From: CBDAKK01 sp965216965
Lineage (GTDB): Bacteria > Spirochaetota > Spirochaetia > WTKD01 > G963693115
Reading direction: 5' to 3'
DNA length: 64,000 nt
NCBI GenBank assembly: GCA_965216965.1
Contig: CBDCGX010000032.1
Location: 1-64,000, forward strand
Shown: positions 49,001-56,832 of the stretch, in pieces
How the letters are laid out: every line of letters begins with the position of its first letter
Position numbering within the stretch: the first letter of the stretch is position 1
Notes under the pieces: model-generated
What the model was told of the DNA's origin: nothing
What the model saw: only the letters and a program-made list of their open reading frames with translations
Databases searched by the model: none
Made by a program: the position numbers and the translations under genes

Positions 49001-50091
49001 AAGGATTCCTTGTTATGAAGTGATTTTATCTTTTTAGAGAGAGTGTCTAAATAAGGAAAGTTTTTTTGTAATATCTTCTTTGGTTTTATAAGGTGAGATA
49101 TTTCTTCTTTAAATTGGGTAAATAGAGATAGGTGTGGAAGAGTAGATTGTACCGGGTGAGATATAAGATGATCTAAAAAAGTATCGGGAAATATAGTTCC
49201 GCCTACAGCAGAGCTTTGTATACCAAATCTTTTAGGCAGTGTGTCGTATCTTCCTCCTTTTGCAATGATGGAGGGACATTTGTCAAGATATATGCTAAAT
49301 ACGGTGCCTGTATAGTATCGATGAGACCCTATTTCTGAAAGATCATACGATATTGTTTTTTCTCCTAATATTTTTGCAAGGCTTTTTACGAGAGTAATAT
49401 ATTCGTTGTATATTACATGATATTTTTTTTGTAAATTGTTTGTAAGTTTTCGTGTCCATAGTGCAGATTGATGTGGTTGTGTAATAGCCAGTACAAGAGA
49501 AGCAATTGGTTTTCCTAGTATTTTTGCTATATAAATATGATCTCTTTTTTCTAGTGCACTATAGAGGGATTTTTTTAGAGAAAGAATTTCCTTGTTTTTT
49601 GATGAGAATTTCGAGAAGAAGAGAGCATCTATCACCTTACACGATCCAATATGTATTCTATAATAGGGAAGCGAAAGATACGACAATGCAGTATGTATTA
49701 TAGTGATGATTTCTAAGTCACCTGCAAGGGAATCAACTCCAATAAGCTCAATGCCGCTTTGTAGGAGTTCTCTTTCATCATCGTTTGAGTTAGGATTGAG
49801 AATGCTTGTAGCATAACAAAGGCGGAGAGGCATCTTTGTGTTGCTAAAATGAGAACCGAGCATTTTTGCTAAAAAAAGTGTTGCATCTGGTCGTAAGAGC
49901 AGGAGTGTTCCATTTGTATTGAGAACTTTAAAGCTGTTTTTGGGCAAAAGATCAGCAATAGGTTTGTATGATGAATATTCGTCAAGAATAGGTACAAAAA
50001 GAGATTTATATCCCCATAATTGGAATATATTCGTGAGGCTTTGTACTCGCGAAAAGTATTTTCCTATATTTTTAAAATAATTTTCATACAT
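48997..50091 (-). CDS. hisZ: ATP phosphoribosyltransferase regulatory subunit HisZ
   Basis: A 364-aa paralogue of histidyl-tRNA synthetase that regulates short HisG. Class II synthetase-like motifs are present: LWGYKSLFVPILDEY, LLRPDATL in place of motif 2, and KGGRYDTLPKRFG. The anticodon-binding domain is missing, which together with hisG next door marks HisZ and not HisS. A TATAAT at 50110-50105 is the probable promoter of the cluster. Confidence 0.9.
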   Translation of the reverse strand: MYENYFKNIGKYFSRVQSLTNIFQLWGYKSLFVPILDEYSSYKPIADLLPKNSFKVLNTNGTLLLLRPDATLFLAKMLGSHFSNTKMPLRLCYATSILNPNSNDDERELLQSGIELIGVDSLAGDLEIITIIHTALSYLSLPYYRIHIGSCKVIDALFFSKFSSKNKEILSLKKSLYSALEKRDHIYIAKILGKPIASLVLAITQPHQSALWTRKLTNNLQKKYHVIYNEYITLVKSLAKILGEKTISYDLSEIGSHRYYTGTVFSIYLDKCPSIIAKGGRYDTLPKRFGIQSSAVGGTIFPDTFLDHLISHPVQSTLPHLSLFTQFKEEISHLIKPKKILQKNFPYLDTLSKKIKSLHNKESL

Positions 50092-50200
50092 CGTAGTAAA
50101 AACTATTATATAAAATTTTTTCTAATGTTTATAGTAATTTTTCCGATAAATATATTGGTATTTATAAAATATATTTATCTAAGGAGTTTTATACATCGAC

Positions 50201-50995
50201 ATGAGGTCATTATACACTACAATACGGAGATTACATTGGAAACAACCATTTTTCATACTGTTTTTTATTACTGTTTTCTTATATCCAACACACGCACTTA
50301 ACTTTCCATTTAATTCTGATTTGTTTTTTGTAATATTTGATGCAATATATGACGATGACGTGAATACCCTTAATAGGCTTATTAAGAGTGAAACAGATTT
50401 AAATAAGAAAGATAGTTTTGACAGAACACCACTTATGTTTGCAGTGCAAGAGAAGTCTAAGAAATCTTTTGCTTTTCTTATCAAAAGAGGAATTGATGTT
50501 AATATGAGAGGAAACAACATTTCGCAGACTGCTCTTATGATTGCAGTAGATGAAAAAAATTACGAAGCTATTACGTTATTGCTTAAAGCTAAGGCTGATA
50601 TAAATATACGAGATATGCTTGGAAAAACAGCACTTATGTATGCGGTTACACTTGGAGATGGTAAGGCTGTAGATATACTTTTGCAAGCAAGGGCAAACCC
50701 CAATATGTTGGATAAATATGGTCAGACTCCGCTCATGGAAGCATCTATGTGGAATTCTATAAATATAGTTGAGAGTTTACTTGCGTTTGGTGCAGATCCT
50801 AATATTTTAAATTTCAAAAGACAAACAGCACTTATAATTGCGGCTGACATGGGGAATAAAAAGGTAGTGAGATTACTTGTAAATTCTGGTGCAAATGTAA
50901 GAATACGAGATAACAAAGGGCACACAGCGTCTTTTATGGCAAATGTATGGGGATATAGTGATATTTCTTCTTTCTTAGAAAAAAATTCTGATTAA
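50201..50995 (+). CDS. secreted ankyrin-repeat protein
   Basis: A 264-aa protein with a signal peptide (hydrophobic core FFILFFITVFLYP, cleavage near THA-LN), followed by about six ankyrin repeats. Typical repeat cores are DRTPLMFAVQE, QTALMIAVDE, KTALMYAVTL, QTPLMEASMW and QTALIIAADM. Likely periplasmic and protein-binding. Its 3' end overlaps the convergent DUF188 gene by 4 nt. Bacterial secreted ankyrin proteins have varied roles, so the partner is unknown. Confidence 0.88.
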   Translation: MRSLYTTIRRLHWKQPFFILFFITVFLYPTHALNFPFNSDLFFVIFDAIYDDDVNTLNRLIKSETDLNKKDSFDRTPLMFAVQEKSKKSFAFLIKRGIDVNMRGNNISQTALMIAVDEKNYEAITLLLKAKADINIRDMLGKTALMYAVTLGDGKAVDILLQARANPNMLDKYGQTPLMEASMWNSINIVESLLAFGADPNILNFKRQTALIIAADMGNKKVVRLLVNSGANVRIRDNKGHTASFMANVWGYSDISSFLEKNSD

Positions 50996-51453
50996 GATAA
51001 GTGAGGGGCAGAATTATCTAGTATCCATTTATCGATAAAAGCAGTTATTGCGTGTATGCGTTTTTGATGGCGTTTTATTATAGTTTTTTTAGGTGATGGT
51101 TTATGGATAGTTCTTATTTCTTTATTGTTTTCTGCACGTAGTATCCTTCCATCGATTGTTGCTTTATGGTATATTTCTCCGTAGTCGCTTATAACAAATA
51201 TATCTTTTTTAAGTAGTGCTTTTGCGAGGGCAAGGTCTCGCGTGATAACGAGGTCATTCTTTTGTACATGAAGAATAATATATATATCGGTAGAATCCTT
51301 TTCTATATGTGTAATGTGCGTTTTAACAAGGGTGTTCTCAGTTTTTATAGTTCTATTAGAAACTAAGAATACGGTAACTCCTCGTTTTACATAGTGTTGT
51401 AGAATTATACGAGTTTTTGTATTACATCCATCCGCATCTATATATAGCGTCAT
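50992..51453 (-). CDS. DUF188/YaiI-family protein
   Basis: A 153-aa protein of the YaiI/YqxD family, which has a PIN/NYN-like nuclease fold: YIDADGCN at the N-terminus, then NDLVITRDLALAKALLKK and DYGEIYHKATIDGR. Function is unknown. It follows the FemAB-like gene with a 2-nt gap and is probably in its transcript. Confidence 0.85.
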   Translation of the reverse strand: MTLYIDADGCNTKTRIILQHYVKRGVTVFLVSNRTIKTENTLVKTHITHIEKDSTDIYIILHVQKNDLVITRDLALAKALLKKDIFVISDYGEIYHKATIDGRILRAENNKEIRTIHKPSPKKTIIKRHQKRIHAITAFIDKWILDNSAPHLS

Positions 51454-51455
51454 CT

Positions 51456-52592
51456 TTAGTGTCGTTTTTTAAGTGTATGATAATACCAGTATCGTATTTT
51501 TTGTGCAAAAACAAACAGCAGTGTTGTAATGGAAGAGTATAGGGTGTTTGGAAAATAATATATTCCACAGGGACGAGTATATACTTTGTTTCCAAACCCA
51601 GTCTTAAATTGATAGAGTCCCTTCATAGAAGATTGAGAGGCCATGTCAATTCCAAAAAAATCGTAATGAGTACAGCCTTTTAGTAGGGCATCTGTAATGG
51701 CACTCCATTGTAAAAGGTATGCAGCCATAACGTTTCTATGAGCATTAGATGAAGCCCCATAGAGATATATGGCGTAAGAAGATTTTTTTTGGGGGTTGTA
51801 GTAATAGCATACTATTATAGATGCAATGAGTTCTTTTTTATAGTAGGCTCCATATATTTGTATGTTGTTTTTATTTGTCTGTATAACGGTTTTATAATAT
51901 TCTTCTGAATGAATAGTTATATTGTTTCTTTGAGAAGTTAGTTTGTAAAGGGCATAAAAATCCTTTATAGGAATATTCCTTTTAACTTCTACTCCCTTCT
52001 TTTGAGCAAGTCGTATGTTATAACGAGTTTTTTGTTTCATTGTATGTAAGATGTCTTTTTTAGAAGCATTAAGAGAAAGAATGACGGTTGAAGGTGGCTG
52101 AACAGAATTGCATAGGATAGCATTTCCGCCCTTATGAAGTATAGAAGTGTTTTTTTGTAAAATATAATGTAGCTGTTTTTTTAGTTCTGTTTGGTGAGAT
52201 GTTTTATGTATCCATGGAATATCCCATTGGAGTGCACATATTTTCTTTTTATGTTCTCTATCTATGAGTTTTGTTATATCTTGAAAGAGGTCAATTATTT
52301 TTAAAATAGTATTTTTATCTCTGGTTATATGCTGGGGGAGTGGGTGTTTGGTATCATAATGTAGTGGTAATAGGCTATCAGGAATATATGCAAAGTATCC
52401 TAAGAGGGGGATTTTTTTTAAAAGAATAAGCATGTCGCTACAAAATTCGGGATATCGCTGTTGCCGAAATGCAATAGTTTCCCATCCAAATTGAGCTTTG
52501 ATAGATGCCCATGCGTGGCTTGAGAAAAAATATGGTGAGGAAAGTTCTATAGTGTTTATTGTTTTTATATCTTGTACAAAAGAAAAAGCCAT
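51456..52592 (-). CDS. FemAB-like peptidoglycan bridge aminoacyltransferase
   Basis: A 378-aa protein of the FemAB/lipid II aminoacyltransferase superfamily (double GNAT fold). Visible blocks are MKQKTRYNIRLAQKKGVEV, YYKKELIASIIVCYY and NVMAAYLLQWSAITDALLKG with YDFFGID. Such enzymes add amino acids to the peptidoglycan stem. Near the neighbouring metG, use of charged tRNA is a reasonable fit. Which residue it adds cannot be told. Confidence 0.8.
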   Translation of the reverse strand: MAFSFVQDIKTINTIELSSPYFFSSHAWASIKAQFGWETIAFRQQRYPEFCSDMLILLKKIPLLGYFAYIPDSLLPLHYDTKHPLPQHITRDKNTILKIIDLFQDITKLIDREHKKKICALQWDIPWIHKTSHQTELKKQLHYILQKNTSILHKGGNAILCNSVQPPSTVILSLNASKKDILHTMKQKTRYNIRLAQKKGVEVKRNIPIKDFYALYKLTSQRNNITIHSEEYYKTVIQTNKNNIQIYGAYYKKELIASIIVCYYYNPQKKSSYAIYLYGASSNAHRNVMAAYLLQWSAITDALLKGCTHYDFFGIDMASQSSMKGLYQFKTGFGNKVYTRPCGIYYFPNTLYSSITTLLFVFAQKIRYWYYHTLKKRH

Positions 52593-52603
52593 TGTAAATA
52601 ATG

Positions 52604-54874
52604 TTATCCTATTGTGCCATTTTTTATTTTCTTTGATGTAATTTTTTCGTTATGTATTGTAAGGGGAATGTTGTCAATATAAGAAGTGAAATTTTTTGTA
52701 ACAAGTGAATAGGAAAAGAAAACATTTGGTTTTATAGTAGAATATCCTTCCATTGCTGCATGTCCATCTGGGAGTATAGGAGTTCCAGGCGTTGTGTCAT
52801 CTGACAAGAAAAGAACTTCAATTATTTCTGCGGTATCTGTGGAATTAGAGCTTGTAGCGAGAAGCATTCCATTGCTTTCCACATTTCGGAATTTTGCTTT
52901 TTTAAGATTTGCAACGAGTATTATATTTTTATGGGCTAATTCGTCAATAGTGTAGTGTTTTCTTAATCCACTTACAATGTTCCTTTTGTTTTTTGATCCG
53001 TCATCAAGTGTAAGTATATAAAGCCTTTCAGCATCGGAATGTTCTTCTATTTGTATGATTTTTGCGGCGAGCAATTGAACAGTCTTAGAAAAATGTTCAG
53101 CATTTTTTATATGGGATGTGTCTTTTTGAGTGTCGTTTTTGTTTTTAATACTTCTTCCTTTTTGAGATCCCGAAAATCTTGATTGGAATTCTGTTATCAT
53201 TGCGTCTTCTAGTCTTTTAAAGAGCAAAGTAGGACGGGTAATTGTTTTTATTTCGGTGAAATTTTGAGATAAGTTTTTCCATAAGGGAGGAGAGGTGGTG
53301 GTAAGAGCATTGTAGGGGTGCTTTTCTAGTTGTAATATGGACCTAATGGCAAAGCTTGTATGAGGAGTAAAAGGATATATCAATGTTGAGAGATCGCGGA
53401 TAAGATAAATAAGATTGCTTAGTAAGACATGTGTTTTTTGTGAGTCTTTTTTTATTAAATTCCAAGGCTCATTTTCTTGAAATATTTTGTTCCCATAGTT
53501 AGAGAGGATGAATATTTTTTTATATGCCTCCCGAAGCTCAATTTTTTCCATTAACTCTGTGATTGTTTTTTCCTGTTTTGTAATTTCTTTCCATATATCT
53601 TTTGTATACGCATCTTCCTGATTGAGAGGAAGGACAGTGGAGTCCATGTTTTTTGAAATAAAGGTAAAAGTTCTATTACAAAGATTAGAAAGATTATTAA
53701 TGAGTTCACCATTTACATGGCTTTGGAAATTTTTCCACGTAAAGGTATAGTCTGAGCTTTCTGGTCTGTTATACATCATATAAAAACGCCACATGTCGCA
53801 GGGGATACCTGTGTCTATAGCATCGTTCCCAAATATACCAATGCCTCTGCTTTTTGAAAACATACTGTTTTCGTAGTTAAGATATTCTGTGGAAGATATT
53901 TGTGTAAGTTTGGTCCATGTATGGCTATTATTTTCTTCACTTGCAAGCTGAGCGGAAGGAAATAATATTGTATGAAATAAAATATTATCTTTACCAATAA
54001 ATTGTATGAGGTCGACTTCATTGGGAGCATACCACCAATCTTTCCATTTTTGTGTATGTGAAGCAGTGATAGATACATACCCTATAGGTGCGTCAAACCA
54101 CACATAAAAGACTTTGTTTTTAAAATTATGGATAGGAACAGGTATTCCCCATTTTAGATCACGAGTAATAGCACGCTCTTTAAGACCATCGCGAATCCAT
54201 GCTTGGGTTGTTTTAATGGCATTTTTTGTCCATTTGTGAGGCATGCCTTTATTCTCCATCCATTTTTGTAGTTTCGGAAGTATCTTAGGGAGATTAATAT
54301 AGAGGTGTTTTGTTTCCTTAACTATGGGGGTAGTATTATCCGTTATACAGATGGGGTTTATAAGATCAAGTGGGTCTAAAAGAGTACCGCATTTTTCGCA
54401 TTGATCTCCACGTGCATTTTTATATTCACATTTTGGGCAGATGCCTCGAATGTATCTATCTGGTAAAAACATCTCTGATTTTTCTGAGTACAATTGTTTT
54501 TCTATGTGTTCGTTTATATATCCTGCCTCAAACACCTGTAAGAATAGTTTTTGCACAATTTGTGTATGGGGAGAATTAGAAGTTCTTCCAAATTTATTAA
54601 AGCTTATGCAGAACCAGTCATATATTTTTTTATGCTCTTTATAATATTTATTGCATAATTCTTCGGGGGATATTTTTTCTTCTTTTGCTTTTGTTTCTGT
54701 TGTTGTGCCGTATTCATCGGTACCGCATATATACAATGTTTCATATCCTCTACTTCGAAAAAATCGAGCACATACATCTGCAGATAGTACTTGTATTAGG
54801 TTTCCGAGATGAGGAATATTATTTACATAAGGAAGAGCAGAGGTGATAAGTTTTTTCTTTGTATGATTTGACAT
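52604..54874 (-). CDS. metG: methionyl-tRNA synthetase
   Basis: Charges tRNA-Met. The class I catalytic domain has ALPYVNNIPHLGN (HIGH variant HLGN) and the KMSKS-type MFSKSRG. The zinc site is CPKCEYKNARGDQCEKCG. A C-terminal EMAP-II/Trbp111-like tRNA-binding domain begins near AAKIIQIEEHSDAERL. The start 54874 (MSNHTKKK) is preferred; Met at 54889 is also possible. The frame extends to 55039, but that would span the promoter and a divergent small gene. Confidence 0.93.
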   Translation of the reverse strand: MSNHTKKKLITSALPYVNNIPHLGNLIQVLSADVCARFFRSRGYETLYICGTDEYGTTTETKAKEEKISPEELCNKYYKEHKKIYDWFCISFNKFGRTSNSPHTQIVQKLFLQVFEAGYINEHIEKQLYSEKSEMFLPDRYIRGICPKCEYKNARGDQCEKCGTLLDPLDLINPICITDNTTPIVKETKHLYINLPKILPKLQKWMENKGMPHKWTKNAIKTTQAWIRDGLKERAITRDLKWGIPVPIHNFKNKVFYVWFDAPIGYVSITASHTQKWKDWWYAPNEVDLIQFIGKDNILFHTILFPSAQLASEENNSHTWTKLTQISSTEYLNYENSMFSKSRGIGIFGNDAIDTGIPCDMWRFYMMYNRPESSDYTFTWKNFQSHVNGELINNLSNLCNRTFTFISKNMDSTVLPLNQEDAYTKDIWKEITKQEKTITELMEKIELREAYKKIFILSNYGNKIFQENEPWNLIKKDSQKTHVLLSNLIYLIRDLSTLIYPFTPHTSFAIRSILQLEKHPYNALTTTSPPLWKNLSQNFTEIKTITRPTLLFKRLEDAMITEFQSRFSGSQKGRSIKNKNDTQKDTSHIKNAEHFSKTVQLLAAKIIQIEEHSDAERLYILTLDDGSKNKRNIVSGLRKHYTIDELAHKNIILVANLKKAKFRNVESNGMLLATSSNSTDTAEIIEVLFLSDDTTPGTPILPDGHAAMEGYSTIKPNVFFSYSLVTKNFTSYIDNIPLTIHNEKITSKKIKNGTIG

Positions 54875-54931
54875 ATTATTGTGAGTCATGATATGTTTTA
54901 TCATTATAATAAAAAATGAATTATATGTATA

Positions 54932-55054
54932 ATGAAATGCTCTAGGTGTTCTTTTAAAAATAAATACAAAACACATATATTTGTACTCATAGCGATGCTG
55001 AGTATAGCACTGGTTGGCTGTGAAAACAAAGCAGAGCAAGAGAAAAGTCCCTAG
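54932..55054 (+). CDS. 40-aa lipoprotein-like peptide
   Basis: A short gene divergent from metG. The 40-aa product has basic N-region KNKYKTH, hydrophobic core IFVLIAMLSIALVGC with Cys30 and a short polar tail ENKAEQEKSP. It resembles the small entericidin-like lipoproteins in layout, not in sequence. A TATAAT at 54928-54933 overlaps the ATG, so the true start might be downstream (ATG at 54995 would give MLSIALVGC). Too short for usual gene finders. Confidence 0.5.
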   Translation: MKCSRCSFKNKYKTHIFVLIAMLSIALVGCENKAEQEKSP

Positions 55055-55098
55055 GAATTATATAAAAAAAGACTTTGTTAGATATTCATGTAGGAAAA

Positions 55099-55118
55099 TG
55101 GTATAATAAAATATACCA
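55099..55118 (+). promoter_or_regulatory. palindrome over the -10 box of the ZIP transporter gene
   Basis: TGGTATA-ATAAAA-TATACCA, perfect 7-bp arms, contains TATAAT (55102-55107) as the likely -10. A dimeric repressor bound here would block RNA polymerase. A metal-sensing regulator is the natural guess for a metal transporter gene. Confidence 0.5.
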
Positions 55119-55156
55119 CTAGAACTAGATATTCTAATTGTAAGGAGATAAAAAAA

Positions 55157-55942
55157 GTGGAATATTTTATACAATGGCTAGAGGACCAATCTCCATTAAT
55201 GAGAGGAGTCATTGGTGGCGTTATAATAACATTGCTTAACACTATAGGAGCATCTTTCATTATTATATGGCGTAGTCCTTCTCGGAAATTTTTAGATTCA
55301 GCATTAGGATTTGCAGCTGGAGTCATGCTTACTGCAAGTTATACAAGCCTTATTATTCCTGGCGTTGAAGCAGGTGGTGTAATACGCGTGCTTATAGGTA
55401 TAATATTTGGATATATTGTACTCGATTTTGGAGATCATACTCTTCCTCATATGCATATGTTTAAAGGGATGGAAGGCATGGGAAAGAATGTTAGGTTAAA
55501 ACGGGTATGGCTTTTAATACTTGCCATTACATTACATAATATTCCAGAGGGGCTTGCTGTAGGAGTTGGACTCGGAAGTGAAAATATACGCAATGCAGTT
55601 GCTCTTATGTTTGCTATTGGAATACAAAATATTCCCGAAGGATTTGCTGTTGCAGTATCGGCACTTGCATCGGGAAAAAGCACACGATTTTATTCAACAA
55701 TTGTAGGTATACGGGCAGGGCTCGTAGAAATACCTCTTGCTGTTTTAGGTGCAGTATTGGTTTCATTTGCAGCTCCGTTAGTTCCTTATGCAATGGGGTT
55801 TGCGGCTGGTGCCATGATTTATGTAATAAGCGATGAAATAATTCCAGAAACACATACAGAAGCTGGGCACGAAAGAGTAGCTACATTTGGGCTTTTATTG
55901 GGAGTAATGGTAATGCTATACCTTGATGTTGTATTAGGCTAA
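55157..55942 (+). CDS. ZIP-family divalent metal transporter
   Basis: A 261-aa inner-membrane transporter with eight segments. Two metal-site motifs, LHNIPEGLAVGVG and IQNIPEGFAVAVS, mark the ZIP/GufA-type family that imports zinc, iron or manganese. The start is GTG at 55157 after AAGGAG at good spacing. The upstream palindrome over the -10 suggests metal-dependent repression. Confidence 0.92.
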   Translation: MEYFIQWLEDQSPLMRGVIGGVIITLLNTIGASFIIIWRSPSRKFLDSALGFAAGVMLTASYTSLIIPGVEAGGVIRVLIGIIFGYIVLDFGDHTLPHMHMFKGMEGMGKNVRLKRVWLLILAITLHNIPEGLAVGVGLGSENIRNAVALMFAIGIQNIPEGFAVAVSALASGKSTRFYSTIVGIRAGLVEIPLAVLGAVLVSFAAPLVPYAMGFAAGAMIYVISDEIIPETHTEAGHERVATFGLLLGVMVMLYLDVVLG

Positions 55943-55950
55943 ATATAGCT

Positions 55951-56826
55951 TTATTCTTTTTGGGATTGTATATATATCTTATATAAATGCAGAAATATAT
56001 CGCGATTTAAAAAGAGCTCAAGCATTTGTTGCTGGGAGTTTTCTAAATACTTTTTTTCAAAACGTGCAGCAAGAACACCGATGTACCTATAGTGCCAACT
56101 TTCAAACCTATACCCTGTGATGGATTCTTTTCCCTGAGGATATGAGAGACTAAATCCGTATTTCCATGAGTTTTTTGCAAGCCAGTGAGAAGCGGGAGTA
56201 TTGGTAAACGAATCATCAATGCTACCAAAATCTATGGTAAGCCCCAACTGATGCTGACTCATACCCTCTTTTGCTGACTCACGTTGAGCTACTTCTTTTC
56301 CTAAGGTGCGCACCGCTCTTTCAAATACTTTTTTTTGATATGCATAATTTCTATATGTGGAGCTTATAGGAATATTTATGGATTTATTTTTTGCATCGTG
56401 TATCATCTTACTAAGATGAGTAATAACAACAGACTGTAGTTGTAGCCCACTCTTAGATAGAGTAAATATATTCTTGTATTCATCTAAATATACAAGGTTA
56501 TTGGGAATGAAATTTCCTATGCTATTACTCTTGTCTACAAGTATGAGTAAGTCTTTTGGTGTATTTACAAGAACGAGGTATATGTCTTTTAAAAAGATAA
56601 AAGGATTTACAAGTATATCTTCTATTACTGTGGTTTCAAGCGGATGAGGGATGTTTGTAAAAAGATCATATAATATATTCTTGAGTTTTTCTGTTTTTTC
56701 TTGTTGCATATTCTTTTCTAAGGATGACGTGCTGTTTTTTTGTTTTTCCCTCTCCACATTTAATCCTATAAAAAGAAGCAGTATAAAAAAAACACTAGCA
56801 ATGCTTATTATTACAATTCTCTTCAT
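55951..56826 (-). CDS. VanY-like D-Ala-D-Ala carboxypeptidase
   Basis: A 291-aa secreted or membrane-anchored metallopeptidase. The N-terminal hydrophobic segment RIVIISIASVFFILLLFIGL is a signal anchor. The VanY motifs are SSTYRNYAYQKKVF, SQHQLGLTIDFG (SxHxxGxxxD) and SWHYRYIG (ExWHxRY with preceding Glu). It trims peptidoglycan stem peptides. It lies 6 nt after lon and probably in its transcript. Confidence 0.88.
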   Translation of the reverse strand: MKRIVIISIASVFFILLLFIGLNVEREKQKNSTSSLEKNMQQEKTEKLKNILYDLFTNIPHPLETTVIEDILVNPFIFLKDIYLVLVNTPKDLLILVDKSNSIGNFIPNNLVYLDEYKNIFTLSKSGLQLQSVVITHLSKMIHDAKNKSINIPISSTYRNYAYQKKVFERAVRTLGKEVAQRESAKEGMSQHQLGLTIDFGSIDDSFTNTPASHWLAKNSWKYGFSLSYPQGKESITGYRFESWHYRYIGVLAARFEKKYLENSQQQMLELFLNRDIFLHLYKIYIQSQKE

Positions 56827-56832
56827 GTTTAA

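Noticed and set aside
54875..55039. The 55-residue N-terminal extension of metG
   Set aside because: It would run through the promoter and the divergent small gene; the conserved MetRS start lies at 54874.
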